Notes: a model not told the origin generated them from the sequence alone. A stretch of DNA of 64,000 nucleotides from an uncultured Methanobrevibacter sp. (GCA_947628455.1 CANQZY010000001.1:128124-192123), one strand, 5' to 3'. Positions 10,301-22,581 are shown, counted from the first letter of the stretch. Numbers and translations: made by a program.

Positions 10301-12289
10301 ATGGCAGAAAAAAAAAGAGATAATAACGAAGAATTGAGGATAGGAGTTTATGTCTGTCACTGTGGTGTAAATATCGGTGGAGTCATTAACTGTCCTGAAG
10401 TTGCAGAATATGCAAAGACACTTCCTGGTGTCGTTTTAGCTAAAGATTATAAATACATGTGTTCTGACCCAGGTCAATTATTAATACAAGAAGACATTAA
10501 AGAACATAACCTAAATAGAATTGTTGTAGCAGCTTGTTCTCCTCGTCTTCACGAACCCACATTTCGTCGATGTGTTGAAGAAGCAGGATTAAACAAATTT
10601 TTATTTGAATTTGCTAATCTAAGAGAACAAGATTCTTGGGTGCATATGGCTGAACCAGAAGAAGCTACTGAAAAAGCTAAAGATTTAACACGTATGGCAG
10701 TGGCTAAAGCAAGATTATTAGAACCTCTTGACGCAACAAAAGTAGGAGTAGACAACAAAGCTCTTGTCATTGGTGGGGGAGTAACTGGTATTCAATCAGC
10801 ATTAGATTTAGGAGATATGGGATTCCAAACATATATGGTAGAAAAAAATCCTACTATTGGTGGAAGAATGGGTCAATTGGATAAAACTTTTCCAACTCTT
10901 GACTGTTCAATGTGTATTTTAGCACCTAAAATGGTAGATACTGCAAAACATGAAAATATTGAATTAATTACTTATGCCGAAGTAAAAAATGTTGATGGAT
11001 ATATTGGTAACTTCACTGTAGATGTAGAGAAAAAGGCAAGATATGTTGTAGAAGATCTTTGTGTAGGATGCGGATCTTGTGTAGAAGTTTGCCCTATTGA
11101 AATACCTAATTACTATGATGAAGGTATTGGTATGGTAAAAGCTGCTTACATTCCGTTCCCTCAGGCTGTACCATTATGTGCAACTATTGATAAAAATTAT
11201 TGTATTGAATGCATGCTTTGTGATCAAATTTGTGAACGTGGAGCAATTGATCATCAACAAGAACCAGAAAATATCAAATTAGAAGTCGGTACAATTATTG
11301 CAGCCACCGGATATGATCCTTATGATCCATCTGATATCTATCAATATGGATATGGTCGTTACGCTAATGTAATTACCGCAATGGAAATTGAAAGAATGAT
11401 TAATGCATCAGGTCCTACTGAAGGTCATGTAATTAAACCGTCTGATGGTGAAACACCTAAACGTATTGCATTTATCCATTGTGTTGGTTCAAGAGATGAA
11501 CAAATTGGAAAACCATATTGTTCTAGAGTATGTTGTATGTATTCTATGAAAAATGCACAATTATGTGTTGATCATGAACCTGATACTGAAGTAACATGTT
11601 ATTATATGGATATTCGTGCATTTGGTAAAGGATTTGAAGAATTCTACAAAACTTCCCAAGAAAAATATGGTATTGGATTCTTAAGAGGAAAACCTGCTCA
11701 AATTATTGAAAATGATGATTTAACTTTAACTATAAGATCTGAAGATACTTTAATGGGAAAAGTAACAGAATACACTTATGATTTAGTTGTTTTAAGTGTA
11801 GGACTTGAAAATCCAGAAGGTTCAGAAGAACTCAGACAAACATTAGGTATTTCAAGATCTTCAGATGGATTCTATATGGAAGCTCACCCTAAACTCAGAC
11901 CTGTTGATACTTTGACTGATGGTGTTTATGTTGCTGGGGTTGCACAAGGCCCTAAAGATATTCCTGACTCTGTAGCACAAGGTTCAGCTGCAGCATCAAG
12001 AGCAGCTATTCCAATGTCTAAAGGAGAAGTAGAAATTGAACCTATTGTCGCACGTTCTGATGACTTAGTATGTGGTGCTTGTGAAGTTTGTGTTGAATTA
12101 TGTCCATTTAGTGCTATTTCCATTGTTGGAGATGAAGGTAACAGTCATGCAGAAATTAATGTTGCATTATGTAAAGGATGTGGAACATGTGTAGGTGCAT
12201 GCCCATCTGGTGCTATGGATCAACAACACTTTAAAACAGATCAAATTATGGCACAAATTAGTGCAGCTCTTGAAGATATGGGTAAATAG
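10301..12289 (+). CDS. hdrA: CoB--CoM heterodisulfide reductase iron-sulfur subunit A
   Basis: [18 protein letters not shown]-binding [31 protein letters not shown], multiple [4Fe-4S] ferredoxin motifs. Confidence 0.97.
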   Translation: MAEKKRDNNEELRIGVYVCHCGVNIGGVINCPEVAEYAKTLPGVVLAKDYKYMCSDPGQLLIQEDIKEHNLNRIVVAACSPRLHEPTFRRCVEEAGLNKFLFEFANLREQDSWVHMAEPEEATEKAKDLTRMAVAKARLLEPLDATKVGVDNKALVIGGGVTGIQSALDLGDMGFQTYMVEKNPTIGGRMGQLDKTFPTLDCSMCILAPKMVDTAKHENIELITYAEVKNVDGYIGNFTVDVEKKARYVVEDLCVGCGSCVEVCPIEIPNYYDEGIGMVKAAYIPFPQAVPLCATIDKNYCIECMLCDQICERGAIDHQQEPENIKLEVGTIIAATGYDPYDPSDIYQYGYGRYANVITAMEIERMINASGPTEGHVIKPSDGETPKRIAFIHCVGSRDEQIGKPYCSRVCCMYSMKNAQLCVDHEPDTEVTCYYMDIRAFGKGFEEFYKTSQEKYGIGFLRGKPAQIIENDDLTLTIRSEDTLMGKVTEYTYDLVVLSVGLENPEGSEELRQTLGISRSSDGFYMEAHPKLRPVDTLTDGVYVAGVAQGPKDIPDSVAQGSAAASRAAIPMSKGEVEIEPIVARSDDLVCGACEVCVELCPFSAISIVGDEGNSHAEINVALCKGCGTCVGACPSGAMDQQHFKTDQIMAQISAALEDMGK

Positions 12290-12298
12290 ATTTAAAAA

Positions 12299-12320
12299 TT
12301 TTTTTTTCTAATTTTTTTTC
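12299..12320 (+). terminator. Tandem oligo-T terminator downstream of hdrA
   Basis: TTTTTTTTTCTAATTTTTTTTC starting 10 nt after the hdrA stop. Confidence 0.5.
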
Positions 12321-12400
12321 TTTTAAACTATTTTTTTAAATTTATTAAATTAAAAACAAGTAATTTTTTCTATTATAATATAAAAAATAGGAAGATATAT

Positions 12401-13306
12401 TTATTTTAAATAGTAATATAAAATTGCTTTTTGTGCATGAAGTCTATTTTCAGCTTCATCAAATACTACTGATTGTGGTCCATCAATAACATCGGATGTT
12501 ACTTCTTCTCCTCTAATAGCTGGAAGACAATGCATAAATATTGCATTTTTTTTAGCTTTCTTCATTAAAGTTTTGTTAACTTGATAGGGTAGAAAATCTT
12601 TTAATCTTTGTGATGATTCTTTTTCATCGCCCATACTAACCCAAACGTCTGTGTATACTATATCAGCATTATTAATAGCTTCATTAAGATTAGATGTTAT
12701 TGTTATTTGTGAATTATTTTTTGAAGCTATTTTTTCAGCTTTATCCATAATTTGTTTGTTTGGTTTGTATTTTTCAGGTCCTACTATGGTTATATCTATT
12801 TCTAACATTGGACAAATTAAAAGTAGTGAGTTACTTACGTTATTACAGTCACCAACAAAACATAGTTTTTTACCTTTAAATCCCCCTAAATGTTCTTTAA
12901 TTGTTAGCATGTCTGCTAATACTTGGCATGGATGTTCTAAATTTGTTAAGCCACTTATTACTGGAACATCGGAATGTTTAGCTAATTCTTCTACATCACT
13001 ATGTTCTATTGCTCTAATCATTATTCCGTCTACAAATCGACTTAAAACTTTAGCGGTGTCAGATATAGATTCTCCTCTTCCCATTTGCAAATCGTTTGAT
13101 GATAAAAATAATGCTCTTCCACCTAATTGATACATTCCAACATCAAATGATACTCTCGTTCTTGTTGAGGCTTTTTGGAATATCATAGCTAATGTTTTAC
13201 CTTTTAATGGTTGATCTTCAATTTCATTAGCTTTTATTTTTTCAGCTAACTCTAGAATATTTTTCACGTCTTTTTGTATATCACAAACTGATAATAAATT
13301 TTTCAT
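12401..13306 (-). CDS. argF: Ornithine carbamoyltransferase
   Basis: FQKASTRTRVSFDVGMYQLGG, HPCQVLADMLTI, FMHCLPAIRGEEV motifs. Confidence 0.96.
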   Translation of the reverse strand: MKNLLSVCDIQKDVKNILELAEKIKANEIEDQPLKGKTLAMIFQKASTRTRVSFDVGMYQLGGRALFLSSNDLQMGRGESISDTAKVLSRFVDGIMIRAIEHSDVEELAKHSDVPVISGLTNLEHPCQVLADMLTIKEHLGGFKGKKLCFVGDCNNVSNSLLLICPMLEIDITIVGPEKYKPNKQIMDKAEKIASKNNSQITITSNLNEAINNADIVYTDVWVSMGDEKESSQRLKDFLPYQVNKTLMKKAKKNAIFMHCLPAIRGEEVTSDVIDGPQSVVFDEAENRLHAQKAILYYYLK

Positions 13307-13499
13307 TTTATCATTACCTAATCTTTTAAGAAAAACATATTTTCTTTTTATTATATATTAAAGGTTTCTATATTATTTTTTTAATTGTTTTTATTTTTAA
13401 TATCTATTATATTAAAAATTAAAGAATTTTAAACCATTATATTTAAATATTATAAAGAATATATTCTTATTTACAAATTTATAAAGGAGGTTATTATAT

Positions 13500-13703
13500 A
13501 TGAGTGAATTACCAATCGCACCTGTTGGTCGTATATTAAAAAATGCTGGAGCTCAAAGAGTTTCTGATAATGCTAAAGAAGCATTAGCTGAAGCATTAGA
13601 AGACTATGGTGAAAAAATAGCTTCAAAATCTGTTGAATTTGCACGTCATGCAGGTAGAAAAACTGTAAAAGCTGAAGATATTAAATTAGCTTTAAAAAAT
13701 TAA
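13500..13703 (+). CDS. Archaeal histone
   Basis: 67 aa histone fold: [63 protein letters not shown]. Confidence 0.98.
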   Translation: MSELPIAPVGRILKNAGAQRVSDNAKEALAEALEDYGEKIASKSVEFARHAGRKTVKAEDIKLALKN

Positions 13704-13764
13704 TTTAGTTCTAATATTTTTATTTTTTTAATTTTTTCTTATCTATAAAATTGGTGTACTTTTT

Positions 13765-13911
13765 ATGGCTGTTAATCAATTAGAAACTAATTTAGAAGCA
13801 ATTACAAGAACTCTTGCATATCTTGAAAATAATGGATGTAATGATGAAAATAAACTTAATGAATTGAGAAGAGAAAGAGATAAAATACTTTCAGACCTTA
13901 AATTAATTTAA
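13765..13911 (+). CDS. Small uncharacterised helical protein (48 aa)
   Basis: ATG ORF absent from track: MAVNQLETNLEAITRTLAYLENNGCNDENKLNELRRERDKILSDLKLI*; amphipathic/charged helix composition; 61 nt after the histone gene. Confidence 0.6.
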   Translation: MAVNQLETNLEAITRTLAYLENNGCNDENKLNELRRERDKILSDLKLI

Positions 13912-14679
13912 CCATTTTTTTAGGAGTTCTTTATCCCCTGTTTGATCTAATTTTAATGGAGTCAAGGTGGTTTTATTTTCTTTTAATAAACTGTAACCAT
14001 CAGTTCCTTTTTCTTTAAATTCGCATTGATTTCCTCCAATCCAGTAGTAAGGTTTTCCACGAGGGTCAAGACGTGTTTGGATTTTAGGCATATACATTCT
14101 CTCTCCAAGACTTACAACTTCGAATTCTTCGTTTACAGGATTTTCAGGTATATTTAAATTTAGTAAATCTGCACCTTCAGGCATTCCTTTTTTAAGAATT
14201 ATTTTTGCTAATTTATTAATCATTTTTTTTGCAAAGTTAAAATCTACATCAATCTCTCCATTTTCAAATTTAATATCGTTTTTACTTACTGTTTGTGAAA
14301 CGGCCAGTGTAGGAATATTGAAACTTGCAGATTCTATGGCGGCCCCTATTGTTCCAGAAGTTGTTAACTCTGATTTCCCTATGTTAAACCCTGTATTTAT
14401 TCCAGATATCATAATGTCAGGTTTTTCTTCCATTATTTCAAATAATCCTATTGTAACTGCATCTGTTGGAGTTCCATTAACGCTATAACCTTTACTACCA
14501 TCTTTTAATGTTACTTGATTTACTCTTAGTGGATCGTATAATGTTAGAGCATGTCCAATTCCACTTTGTTGAATTTCTGGAGCTACTACAGTAGTATCAC
14601 ATAAATTTTCCACTGCTTTTTTTGCATATAAAATACCTGTTGCATTTATCCCATCATCATTACTTATCAGTGCTTTCAT
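13903..14679 (-). CDS. surE: 5'/3'-nucleotidase SurE
   Basis: MKALISNDDGINATGI, VVAPEIQQSGIGHALTL, GTPTDAVTIG, SGINTGFNIG motifs. Confidence 0.96.
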   Translation of the reverse strand: MKALISNDDGINATGILYAKKAVENLCDTTVVAPEIQQSGIGHALTLYDPLRVNQVTLKDGSKGYSVNGTPTDAVTIGLFEIMEEKPDIMISGINTGFNIGKSELTTSGTIGAAIESASFNIPTLAVSQTVSKNDIKFENGEIDVDFNFAKKMINKLAKIILKKGMPEGADLLNLNIPENPVNEEFEVVSLGERMYMPKIQTRLDPRGKPYYWIGGNQCEFKEKGTDGYSLLKENKTTLTPLKLDQTGDKELLKKWLN

Positions 14680-14787
14680 ACATTGATTTTTGTTTTTAAG
14701 AATTAAAATATATTTTCAATTTCATAAACTTTAATAATAATTATTTTATATATATTTATATTAATAACATTCTTTAAGGTGGAAAAT

Positions 14788-15699
14788 TTGGAAAAACAAC
14801 AACTAATTAATTTTATTTCTAAAGTTATGGAGGAGTCTGGTTTTAAAGTTTATAAAAATTTTAAAACTTCTATAGATGTTATTGATATTTATGCTGTTTT
14901 ACCTACTACTGTTGGAGATTTTGGTGTTGTTGTTGCATGTAATAATTATAATAAAGATTCTTATGTTGGAATTGATTTATTAAAGAATATGGAATCAATA
15001 TCTGAGAATATTAAAGCGTCTAAGGTCATGATTGTTACATCATCTTTTTTTTCAGAACAAGCTACTAATTATGCTATTAGAAAAAATATTAAATTAGTTG
15101 ATAGAAAGGGTTTACTTGAACTTGCTCATAAATATCAAAATCATGAAGAGGAAGTTGAAGTTGAAATAATTGAGAATTATCATGATAAAGGTCTTGGATC
15201 AAATGTTATAGACGATGATTATGCAGAATATGATTATGATGCTCGTGATATGGAGTATTTAATGCAAAATAGTGGTAGTGATCTTTATTTTAGCGGACAA
15301 AATAATTTATATAGACAAATTGAGTATGAACAAGTAAATGAAGGTATTTTTTCTAAATTTAAAAAAAATAATAATGGTTCTTTAAATAATATAAATATTA
15401 ATTTAGATAGAAATAAAGCTCCAATAAAAACTATTTTAACTCTTATTAAACCTTATTTAGGAAATCCTCTTGTTTTGATTCTTCTCGTTGTTTTGATCAG
15501 CTATTTTATTTCATATGTTATTGGAAATATATTAAAATCCCCTAGTGCGATAGGAGGTATAGTTGAGCTTTTCTTTGCATTAATACTCTCCTATGGATTT
15601 ACTTATTTCTTTGCTCAAAGAAATAGATATTTTATCATTAGAGGAACATTTGTTTTCTTTGTTTCTTTAATTATTTTAATTATTTTAATTTTAATCTAA
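14788..15699 (+). CDS. Membrane protein with N-terminal restriction-endonuclease-like (Mrr-like) domain
   Basis: N-terminal ISKVMEESGFKVYKN...IDVIDIYAVLPTTVGDFGVVVACNNYN...KVMIVTSSFFSEQATNYAIRKNIKLVDRKGLLEL resembles Mrr/RecB-like nuclease fold; C-terminal hydrophobic helices; likely TTG start after AAGGTGG. Confidence 0.65.
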   Translation: MEKQQLINFISKVMEESGFKVYKNFKTSIDVIDIYAVLPTTVGDFGVVVACNNYNKDSYVGIDLLKNMESISENIKASKVMIVTSSFFSEQATNYAIRKNIKLVDRKGLLELAHKYQNHEEEVEVEIIENYHDKGLGSNVIDDDYAEYDYDARDMEYLMQNSGSDLYFSGQNNLYRQIEYEQVNEGIFSKFKKNNNGSLNNININLDRNKAPIKTILTLIKPYLGNPLVLILLVVLISYFISYVIGNILKSPSAIGGIVELFFALILSYGFTYFFAQRNRYFIIRGTFVFFVSLIILIILILI

Positions 15700-16811
15700 A
15701 CTTTTTTTATATTTTTATAATTTAAACAAATTAAAATCAAACCTAATATAAAAAATATCCAAATCATAATATCTGTTGGGCCTGTTTCAATCCAAATTAA
15801 AGTATGAATAAGAATTATAGAATAAATTCCAATAAATATTCCTTTTTCTACTTTAGCTGTTTTATTTAATAATTTTAAGAATGCTCCTAAAAATAACATT
15901 TGGATAATAAGGCCTATTATTCCAAAATCAAGATAAACAGGTCCAAATAATGTTGATGTTAGACAAACATTATCTGTTAAAACATAATTTCCAATAAAAG
16001 TTCTAGGGCTACCTGAAGAGAATATCATTGATAAAATATGTCCATGTGTTGTTCCTGCTAAATGCAAAATTCTTTGAAATACCTCTAAGGTAAAACCCGC
16101 TCTATAGAATACTAATTCTAAAGGATTTAGCATCCAATGTTGATTTAAAATTGATTGTGATGCAATATATCCTATGCATATTCCTCCGACAACAATTGAT
16201 ACTATAAATATAATTCCAAGCTTTCTTGAAATTTTTTTAATATAATAGAGTGTTATAAAAGCAGATCCAAGAACACCTATTACTGAAGTTCGATATCCAT
16301 TAAGAATATAAACAATACTACCTATTAAAACTAAAAATAAATATTTTTTTTTATAATATTTAGCTAGTAAAATATTAAGTGAGGGTAAAAATATTAAATA
16401 TGAAATTCTCCATATAATTGTTGTTGCATTAGATTTTAACACACTATTAAATAAAGGAATTCCACCAATTAATATTAAATTAACACATTGTAAGATAATA
16501 GCAATTAATGTTAAACTTAATAGTAATTTTTCAGACAAAAATGAGATTTTAATTTTATTTTTATTCTCTATTTTGATTTTATATTTTATAATCAAACTAC
16601 CTATTATTAAGATAATAACTCCAAAGATGACTGTTAATATTGTTTGTATATTTAAAGGGTATTCAAATCTATAATTAAATGATCCAATATATCCCATTGC
16701 TAAAAATATTAAAATACAAATAGCTATAATCCATGGAGAAAAAAAATCAATTTTTCTAAAATTCAATTTATTCACCATTTTCTTTTGCTGAAATAACAAA
16801 TCTTTCACCAA
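15696..16811 (-). CDS. Multi-TM protein, O-antigen/oligosaccharide repeat-unit polymerase-like
   Basis: About 10-12 TM segments with [23 protein letters not shown] and a large loop, pattern of Wzy-type polymerases; start possibly 16778. Confidence 0.55.
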   Translation of the reverse strand: MVKDLLFQQKKMVNKLNFRKIDFFSPWIIAICILIFLAMGYIGSFNYRFEYPLNIQTILTVIFGVIILIIGSLIIKYKIKIENKNKIKISFLSEKLLLSLTLIAIILQCVNLILIGGIPLFNSVLKSNATTIIWRISYLIFLPSLNILLAKYYKKKYLFLVLIGSIVYILNGYRTSVIGVLGSAFITLYYIKKISRKLGIIFIVSIVVGGICIGYIASQSILNQHWMLNPLELVFYRAGFTLEVFQRILHLAGTTHGHILSMIFSSGSPRTFIGNYVLTDNVCLTSTLFGPVYLDFGIIGLIIQMLFLGAFLKLLNKTAKVEKGIFIGIYSIILIHTLIWIETGPTDIMIWIFFILGLILICLNYKNIKKV

Positions 16812-18117
16812 ATTTTGGCATTGCGGCTACATGTGTATGTATATAGCTAGCAAGCGTATTATTTGATATGAATCCATCTTGATTTTTATAAGAACCTGTT
16901 CCTCTATTAACTTTAAAAGCTAATTTATTTTGAAGTTTATTTACATTAACTTTAGAATAATGGAATTCATGTCCATTAATAATATCTCCTTTTTTAGAAA
17001 TTATATTATCTTTTTGAACTTCGCTTATTGTATATTTAAGAGCTTGAACTTTATCAGTTAAATTAGAACTATAAGGATATATATTAACCATTTTTTTGTT
17101 ATTAATAGAATTAGTTAAATATATTAATCCGCCACATTCTGCAAATATTGTTCTTTTATCATCATGAAATTGTTTAATATCTTTTAACATTTTTTTATTT
17201 GATGTAAGTTCTTTTGTAAATAATTCGGGATATCCTCCGCCAATATATAATCCATCAACATCAGGAAGATTTTCATCTTTTAATGGAGAAAAATATTTAA
17301 TTTTAGCGTTGTTAGCTTCGATAGCTTCTATATTTTCTTTATAATAGAAGTTAAAAACTTCATCAAACGCAACACCTATTTTTACTTTTTCTTTATTTCC
17401 TTTTATCCAAATAGGTTCTAAATTTGAATTAATTTTAGGAGCATTTTTAGCTATTTCAACTAATCTATCTAAATCTATAGAGTTTTCTATTAATTTACAC
17501 CAGGAATCAATCTGTTTTAATGAGCTTTTTGATTCAAAAGTAGGAATTAAACCTAGATGTCTTTGTTCAATAGCTATTTTATCATCACGTTTTATTCCTC
17601 CAATAACTTCAACACCCGTTATTTCTTCTATTGAGCGTTTTGTTTTAAGATAATGTTTTTGATTTTTAACTTTATTTAAAATAACTCCTGCAATGTTAAT
17701 TTCAGGATCTATTTGTTTAAATCCTAAAACAATAGCTGCAGCACTTCTAACAATACTTTTTGAATTGATAATTAAAATAACAGGGGCTTTTAATGATTTG
17801 GCTATTGAAGCAGTACTTCCTATGTCATTAACAGAATCTATTCCTTCATATAATCCTCTTACACCTTCAATAATTGCTATATCTTTATTTGTCATAGCTT
17901 TAAGATAAGAATCTCTAATTTGTCCCGGTGTCATAAAAAAAGAATCAAGATTACGTGAAGGGGTGTTACATGCTAAAGTATGATAAGATGGATCAATATA
18001 ATCAGGACCGACTTTAAATGGTTGTACTTTATATTTTTCACTTAATGCTTTCATAATTCCGGTAGATATTGTTGTTTTTCCAACAGCACTACCCGTCCCT
18101 GCTAAAATTATTCTCAT
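16768..18117 (-). CDS. cfbB: Cobyrinate / Ni-sirohydrochlorin a,c-diamide synthase
   Basis: [35 protein letters not shown]-terminal GATase [11 protein letters not shown]; family shared by CbiA/CobB/CfbB. Confidence 0.9.
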   Translation of the reverse strand: MRIILAGTGSAVGKTTISTGIMKALSEKYKVQPFKVGPDYIDPSYHTLACNTPSRNLDSFFMTPGQIRDSYLKAMTNKDIAIIEGVRGLYEGIDSVNDIGSTASIAKSLKAPVILIINSKSIVRSAAAIVLGFKQIDPEINIAGVILNKVKNQKHYLKTKRSIEEITGVEVIGGIKRDDKIAIEQRHLGLIPTFESKSSLKQIDSWCKLIENSIDLDRLVEIAKNAPKINSNLEPIWIKGNKEKVKIGVAFDEVFNFYYKENIEAIEANNAKIKYFSPLKDENLPDVDGLYIGGGYPELFTKELTSNKKMLKDIKQFHDDKRTIFAECGGLIYLTNSINNKKMVNIYPYSSNLTDKVQALKYTISEVQKDNIISKKGDIINGHEFHYSKVNVNKLQNKLAFKVNRGTGSYKNQDGFISNNTLASYIHTHVAAMPKFGERFVISAKENGE

Positions 18118-18265
18118 AATATTTTCTTTTAGTATATTTAATTATATTAGTATTTTCATTCATGTTTTAGATAGTATTTTTCAATATCAATGCTTATTTA
18201 AACCAAATATTTTATTTAATATCATTAATAAAATTAAATTATAAATTATTTTATTTGGTGAGTAG

Positions 18266-20092
18266 ATGAGAATTTTATTAATTCATTCTGATTATTTAAA
18301 TTATAATGTAAAAAAGAAAACTCCCGTTGCTGAGGAAATTGAGGAGGCACAAAAACAAGGATCATTTGATGAATCTTTAGTTATTTTTATAGCTGTAGAA
18401 AAAGATGACGAGAAAAATTCTGAAGCTATTGTTAAAAATTTAGTTGAAGAAATTAAAAAAACAAATAAACAATTAAAAGTTAGAAATATTATTCTTTATC
18501 CTTATGCTCATTTATCTTCTTCATTAAGCTCTCCTAAAACAGCAATTGATATTTTAAAAAATGCTGAAAAAATGCTTCTTGAAGAAAATTTTAATGTTAA
18601 AAGAGTTCCTTTCGGATGGTATAAATCATTTGAAATTTCATGTAAAGGACATCCATTAAGTGAATTATCTAGAACTATTACAGCAGATATTAATGAAAAT
18701 GAAGAAGAAGAAAAAAAACCCTCCTCATGGTATATTCTTGATAGAGATAAATTAATTGATATTAATGAATTTAATTTTAAAAATTCTCAATTTAAAAAAC
18801 TTGTTAAATATGAACTTGGAGAGGGATCTTCTCATGAAGGAGAACCACCACATGTTAAATTAATGAGAGAAAAAGAATTATGTGATTATGAAAGCGCATC
18901 AGACGTTGGAAATCTTAAATGGTATCCTAAAGGAAGATTAATTCGCGATTTACTCTCAGATTATGTTTATAATTTAGTTGTTGAACAAGGCGCAATGCCA
19001 ATTGAGACACCTATTTTCTATGATTTGGAAAATGAAGCTATTAATGATCATGCAGCTAAGTTTGGAGAAAGACAATATAAAACAGATACTAAAAATAATT
19101 TAATGCTTAGATTTGCATGTTGTTTTGGTGCATTTAGAGTAATGGCTGATTCATTTTTAACCTGGAAAAATTTACCAGCTAAATTATATGAACTTTCTAC
19201 ATATAGTTTTAGATATGAGAAAAAAGGAGAAGTAGTTGGTCTTAAAAGATTAAGATCATTTACAATGCCAGATTTCCATACATTTTGTGCAAATATACCT
19301 GATTCTTTAGAAGAATTCTCAAAACAAACAGATATGTGTATTCAAACAGGAGTAGATTTAGGAATTAACTATGAAATAATATTTAGAGCAACTAAAGATT
19401 TTTATGATGAAAATAAAGAATGGATATATTCAATAGTTAAAAAATGTGATAAACCAGTTTTACTTGAAATATTACCAGAAAGAAAACATTATTGGACATG
19501 TAAAATTGATTTTGCAGCTATTGACTATTTAGGAAGACCAATTGAAAATCCTACTGTTCAAATTGATGTGGAAAGTGGTAAAAGGTTTGATATTAAATAT
19601 CTTGGAGAAGATAATGAAGAACATTATCCAGTAATTATTCATTGTAGTCCGACAGGAAGTATTGAAAGAGTTATCTGCAGTTTACTTGAGAAAACAGCGA
19701 TTGAATTAGAACAAAAAGCTCCAATGTTACCAGTTTGGTTAAGTCCGATTGAAGTGAGACTGATCACAGTAAAACAAACCCATAAAAAATTTGCAAATGA
19801 AGTTGCAAATAAAATATCTAATGCAAATATTCGTGTTGATGTTGATGATAGGGATGAAAGTGTAGGTAAAAAAATTAGAAATGCTGCCACTGAGTGGATT
19901 CCATATGTTTTTGTAGTAGGGGATAATGAAGTAGAATCAGGTAATTTCAAAGTATCTGTTCGTGAAACTGGTGAAAAAGTGGATATGACAGTTGATGATT
20001 TAATTGATGAAATTCATAGTGTAAATGAAGGAATGCCATTTAGAAGATTGCCATTGCCAAAGGATATTTCAAAAAGGATTAATTTCCAATAA
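18266..20092 (+). CDS. thrS: Threonyl-tRNA synthetase (archaeal type)
   Basis: Archaeal N-terminal editing domain [23 protein letters not shown] plus class II core [36 protein letters not shown]. Confidence 0.96.
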   Translation: MRILLIHSDYLNYNVKKKTPVAEEIEEAQKQGSFDESLVIFIAVEKDDEKNSEAIVKNLVEEIKKTNKQLKVRNIILYPYAHLSSSLSSPKTAIDILKNAEKMLLEENFNVKRVPFGWYKSFEISCKGHPLSELSRTITADINENEEEEKKPSSWYILDRDKLIDINEFNFKNSQFKKLVKYELGEGSSHEGEPPHVKLMREKELCDYESASDVGNLKWYPKGRLIRDLLSDYVYNLVVEQGAMPIETPIFYDLENEAINDHAAKFGERQYKTDTKNNLMLRFACCFGAFRVMADSFLTWKNLPAKLYELSTYSFRYEKKGEVVGLKRLRSFTMPDFHTFCANIPDSLEEFSKQTDMCIQTGVDLGINYEIIFRATKDFYDENKEWIYSIVKKCDKPVLLEILPERKHYWTCKIDFAAIDYLGRPIENPTVQIDVESGKRFDIKYLGEDNEEHYPVIIHCSPTGSIERVICSLLEKTAIELEQKAPMLPVWLSPIEVRLITVKQTHKKFANEVANKISNANIRVDVDDRDESVGKKIRNAATEWIPYVFVVGDNEVESGNFKVSVRETGEKVDMTVDDLIDEIHSVNEGMPFRRLPLPKDISKRINFQ

Positions 20093-20264
20093 ATTCTTTT
20101 TTTCTATTATTTTTTAATTTACTTATTTAATGTTATTGTGAATATCAATTGCTAAATATTATAATTATTTAAATTTTATATTTTTTAGATTATTTTAAAA
20201 TAATATGTATTTAATAATGATAAAATATAAAAAATATTAATGTATTAATATACGGAGGGACTTT

Positions 20265-21491
20265 ATGTACAATATTGGAGAAGCTCTTATTGGAGAAGGC
20301 GATGAATTAGCTCATGTTGATTTAATAATTGGTGATAAAGAAGGGCCTGCTGGTCAAGCTTTTGCAAATGGATTATCTAATCTTTCAGTAGGACACACCC
20401 CTTTAACTACAGTTATTAGACCAAATTTAATGACTAAACCAGCTACTTTAATTATTCCTAAAGTAACTGTTGAACATATGGATGATGCAAGTAAAATTTT
20501 TGGACCTGCACAAACAGCTGTAGGTCGTGCAGTTGCTGATGCCGTGGAAGAAGGGTATATTCCTAGAGATATAGTAGAAGATATTGTTATTAATGTGAGT
20601 GTATTTATTCATCCTGCTGCTAAAGATTATAGGAAAATTTACCAATATAATTATGGGGCAACTAAATTGGCTATTAAAAGAGCAATGGAAGGATATCCAT
20701 CTATTAATAAAGTTTTATCTGAAAAAGATCGTGGAACTCACCCAATTATGGGATTCAAAGTACAAAAACTTTGGGCCCCTCCCTATTTACAAGTTGCACT
20801 TGATCTAGATAATTTAGAGGCTATGGAAGCAATTATTAAAGATATTCCTAATAAAGAAAGAGTGCTTATTGAAGCAGGAACACCACTCGTTAAAAAGTTT
20901 GGTATTGGAGTTATTGGAAAAATTAGAAAATTACGTCCTGATGCATTTATTATAGCTGATTTAAAAACATTAGATGTTGGTAGAGTAGAAATTAAAATGG
21001 CTGCAGATGAAACTGCAGATGCTGTAGCTATTTCCGGTCTTGGAACTTTAGAATCTATTAAAAAAGCAATTCATGAGACTCAAAAACAAGGAATTTATTC
21101 TATTCTTGACATGATGAATGTTAATGACTTTGAAGATAAATTAAATGCACTTCCAGACGATTTAAAACCAAATATTGTTTTACTACATAGAAATGTGGAT
21201 TTAGAAACCTATTTGGCAGAAAAAGGTGAAGATACAACTGATTTATCTGTATGGGGCAATATTAAATCTATTAAAAGTATTATTGACGATGGATTAGTTG
21301 CTGTTGCAGGAGGAATTACTCCAGACAATGTTGATGAAGCTTTAGAAAAAGGCGCTGATATTATTATTGCAGGTAGATATATTATTGGTTCAAGAGATGT
21401 TAGAAGAGCAACTCAAGACTTTTTAGCTCATTTTCCTCCGGATCCAGATAATATGAGACTTACTTTAGATGAAGATGAACAAATAGAATAA
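20265..21491 (+). CDS. fae-hps: Bifunctional formaldehyde-activating enzyme / 3-hexulose-6-phosphate synthase
   Basis: N-terminal Fae domain ([21 protein letters not shown]...) fused to Hps domain ([18 protein letters not shown]...[28 protein letters not shown]). Confidence 0.96.
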   Translation: MYNIGEALIGEGDELAHVDLIIGDKEGPAGQAFANGLSNLSVGHTPLTTVIRPNLMTKPATLIIPKVTVEHMDDASKIFGPAQTAVGRAVADAVEEGYIPRDIVEDIVINVSVFIHPAAKDYRKIYQYNYGATKLAIKRAMEGYPSINKVLSEKDRGTHPIMGFKVQKLWAPPYLQVALDLDNLEAMEAIIKDIPNKERVLIEAGTPLVKKFGIGVIGKIRKLRPDAFIIADLKTLDVGRVEIKMAADETADAVAISGLGTLESIKKAIHETQKQGIYSILDMMNVNDFEDKLNALPDDLKPNIVLLHRNVDLETYLAEKGEDTTDLSVWGNIKSIKSIIDDGLVAVAGGITPDNVDEALEKGADIIIAGRYIIGSRDVRRATQDFLAHFPPDPDNMRLTLDEDEQIE

Positions 21492-21523
21492 TTTTTATAT
21501 TTTTATTCTATTTAGGTGATATT

Positions 21524-21799
21524 ATGGGATTTTGTAATTCATGTGGAAGACCAATTGTAAAATCAGATTATGGTACTAATAAAGATGGTAGTTTAAATTC
21601 AGATTATTGTAAAGATTGTTTTAAAGATGGTGAATTTACAGAGCCAGATATAACACTTAATGAAATGATTATTAGAAAATCTAAAGAAATGATGGAAAAA
21701 AATCCAGATTTACATGAAACAATAGCTACTGGAATTACAACAGGTTTTTTACCAGGATTAAAAAGATGGTATAATGAGCCTGATTATGATAATATCTAA
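21524..21799 (+). CDS. Putative zinc-ribbon protein
   Basis: MGFCNSCGRPI...DYCKDCFKDGEFTEPDITLNEMI; two CxxC pairs. Confidence 0.75.
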   Translation: MGFCNSCGRPIVKSDYGTNKDGSLNSDYCKDCFKDGEFTEPDITLNEMIIRKSKEMMEKNPDLHETIATGITTGFLPGLKRWYNEPDYDNI

Positions 21800-22581
21800 T
21801 CTTTTAAAATATATTCTTTTAATTTACTTATGATAAAATCATTTTTCAGTTTTTTATTTTTTAATTTTTTAACATAATATTCTAAAGTAGTATAATAATC
21901 AATTAATGTATTATAGTCATTTTTTAAATTATTATATTTATTATTTAATTTTTTATTTTCCTCTAAAAGTTCATTGTATTTGTTTTTTAACTTATTAATA
22001 GTCTCTTCTTTTTTTGCATTATTTGAATTAAAATTACTTAAAAGATTTTCATATTTCTGATTCGTGTTATCAATATCATTATTAACCCTATTTTGATTTT
22101 TTATAAGATTTTTATTTTCTTCAATAATTTTTTTATTCTCATTTTCATATTTTTCTACAATATCTTTATAAGTTTTTAATTCTTTATTTAATAATTTAAC
22201 TTGAACATCTAATTTATCTTTATTAGCTGTTTTTTTTTCTGAAATATTATTTTTTTCTTTTTCTTGATTTAATTCTTTAATTTTTTTTTGAGAGATATTA
22301 TAATTTTTTTTTAGAACTTTATATTTTTTATTAATTTTATTATTTTCATAAACATGTAAAAAATTTGCTATTTCAAGAGTAATATGATCAAAATTTTGTT
22401 CTAATAGTGATTCTTCATCTTGAGGCAATATTAAAACTTCTTCTCCATTATCAAATATATTTGATTGTTTAGGAATAGTAACTTGCACTTGTTCTGTCGA
22501 ATATTTCTTTTTTGAACCATCTTTTAATGTTCTTGTATACTGTCTAGGATATTTTCTAACAGTGCCTCTTGAAAATCGCAT
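21796..22581 (-). CDS. Coiled-coil protein with possible AbrB-like N-terminal region
   Basis: N-terminal MRFSRGTVRKYPRQYTRTLKDGSKKKYSTEQVQVTIPKQSNIFDNGEEVLILP, then long Lys/Asn/Glu-rich heptad region. Confidence 0.6.
   Translation of the reverse strand: MRFSRGTVRKYPRQYTRTLKDGSKKKYSTEQVQVTIPKQSNIFDNGEEVLILPQDEESLLEQNFDHITLEIANFLHVYENNKINKKYKVLKKNYNISQKKIKELNQEKEKNNISEKKTANKDKLDVQVKLLNKELKTYKDIVEKYENENKKIIEENKNLIKNQNRVNNDIDNTNQKYENLLSNFNSNNAKKEETINKLKNKYNELLEENKKLNNKYNNLKNDYNTLIDYYTTLEYYVKKLKNKKLKNDFIISKLKEYILKD

Noticed and set aside
12651-13130. 159-aa plus-strand ORF opposite argF
   Set aside because: Shadow ORF of the clearly coding argF strand.
19639-19950. 103-aa minus-strand ORF in thrS
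   Set aside because: Antisense shadow ORF within a conserved synthetase.
20265-21491. Fae-Hps fusion as novel
   Set aside because: Known bifunctional enzyme in methanogens.
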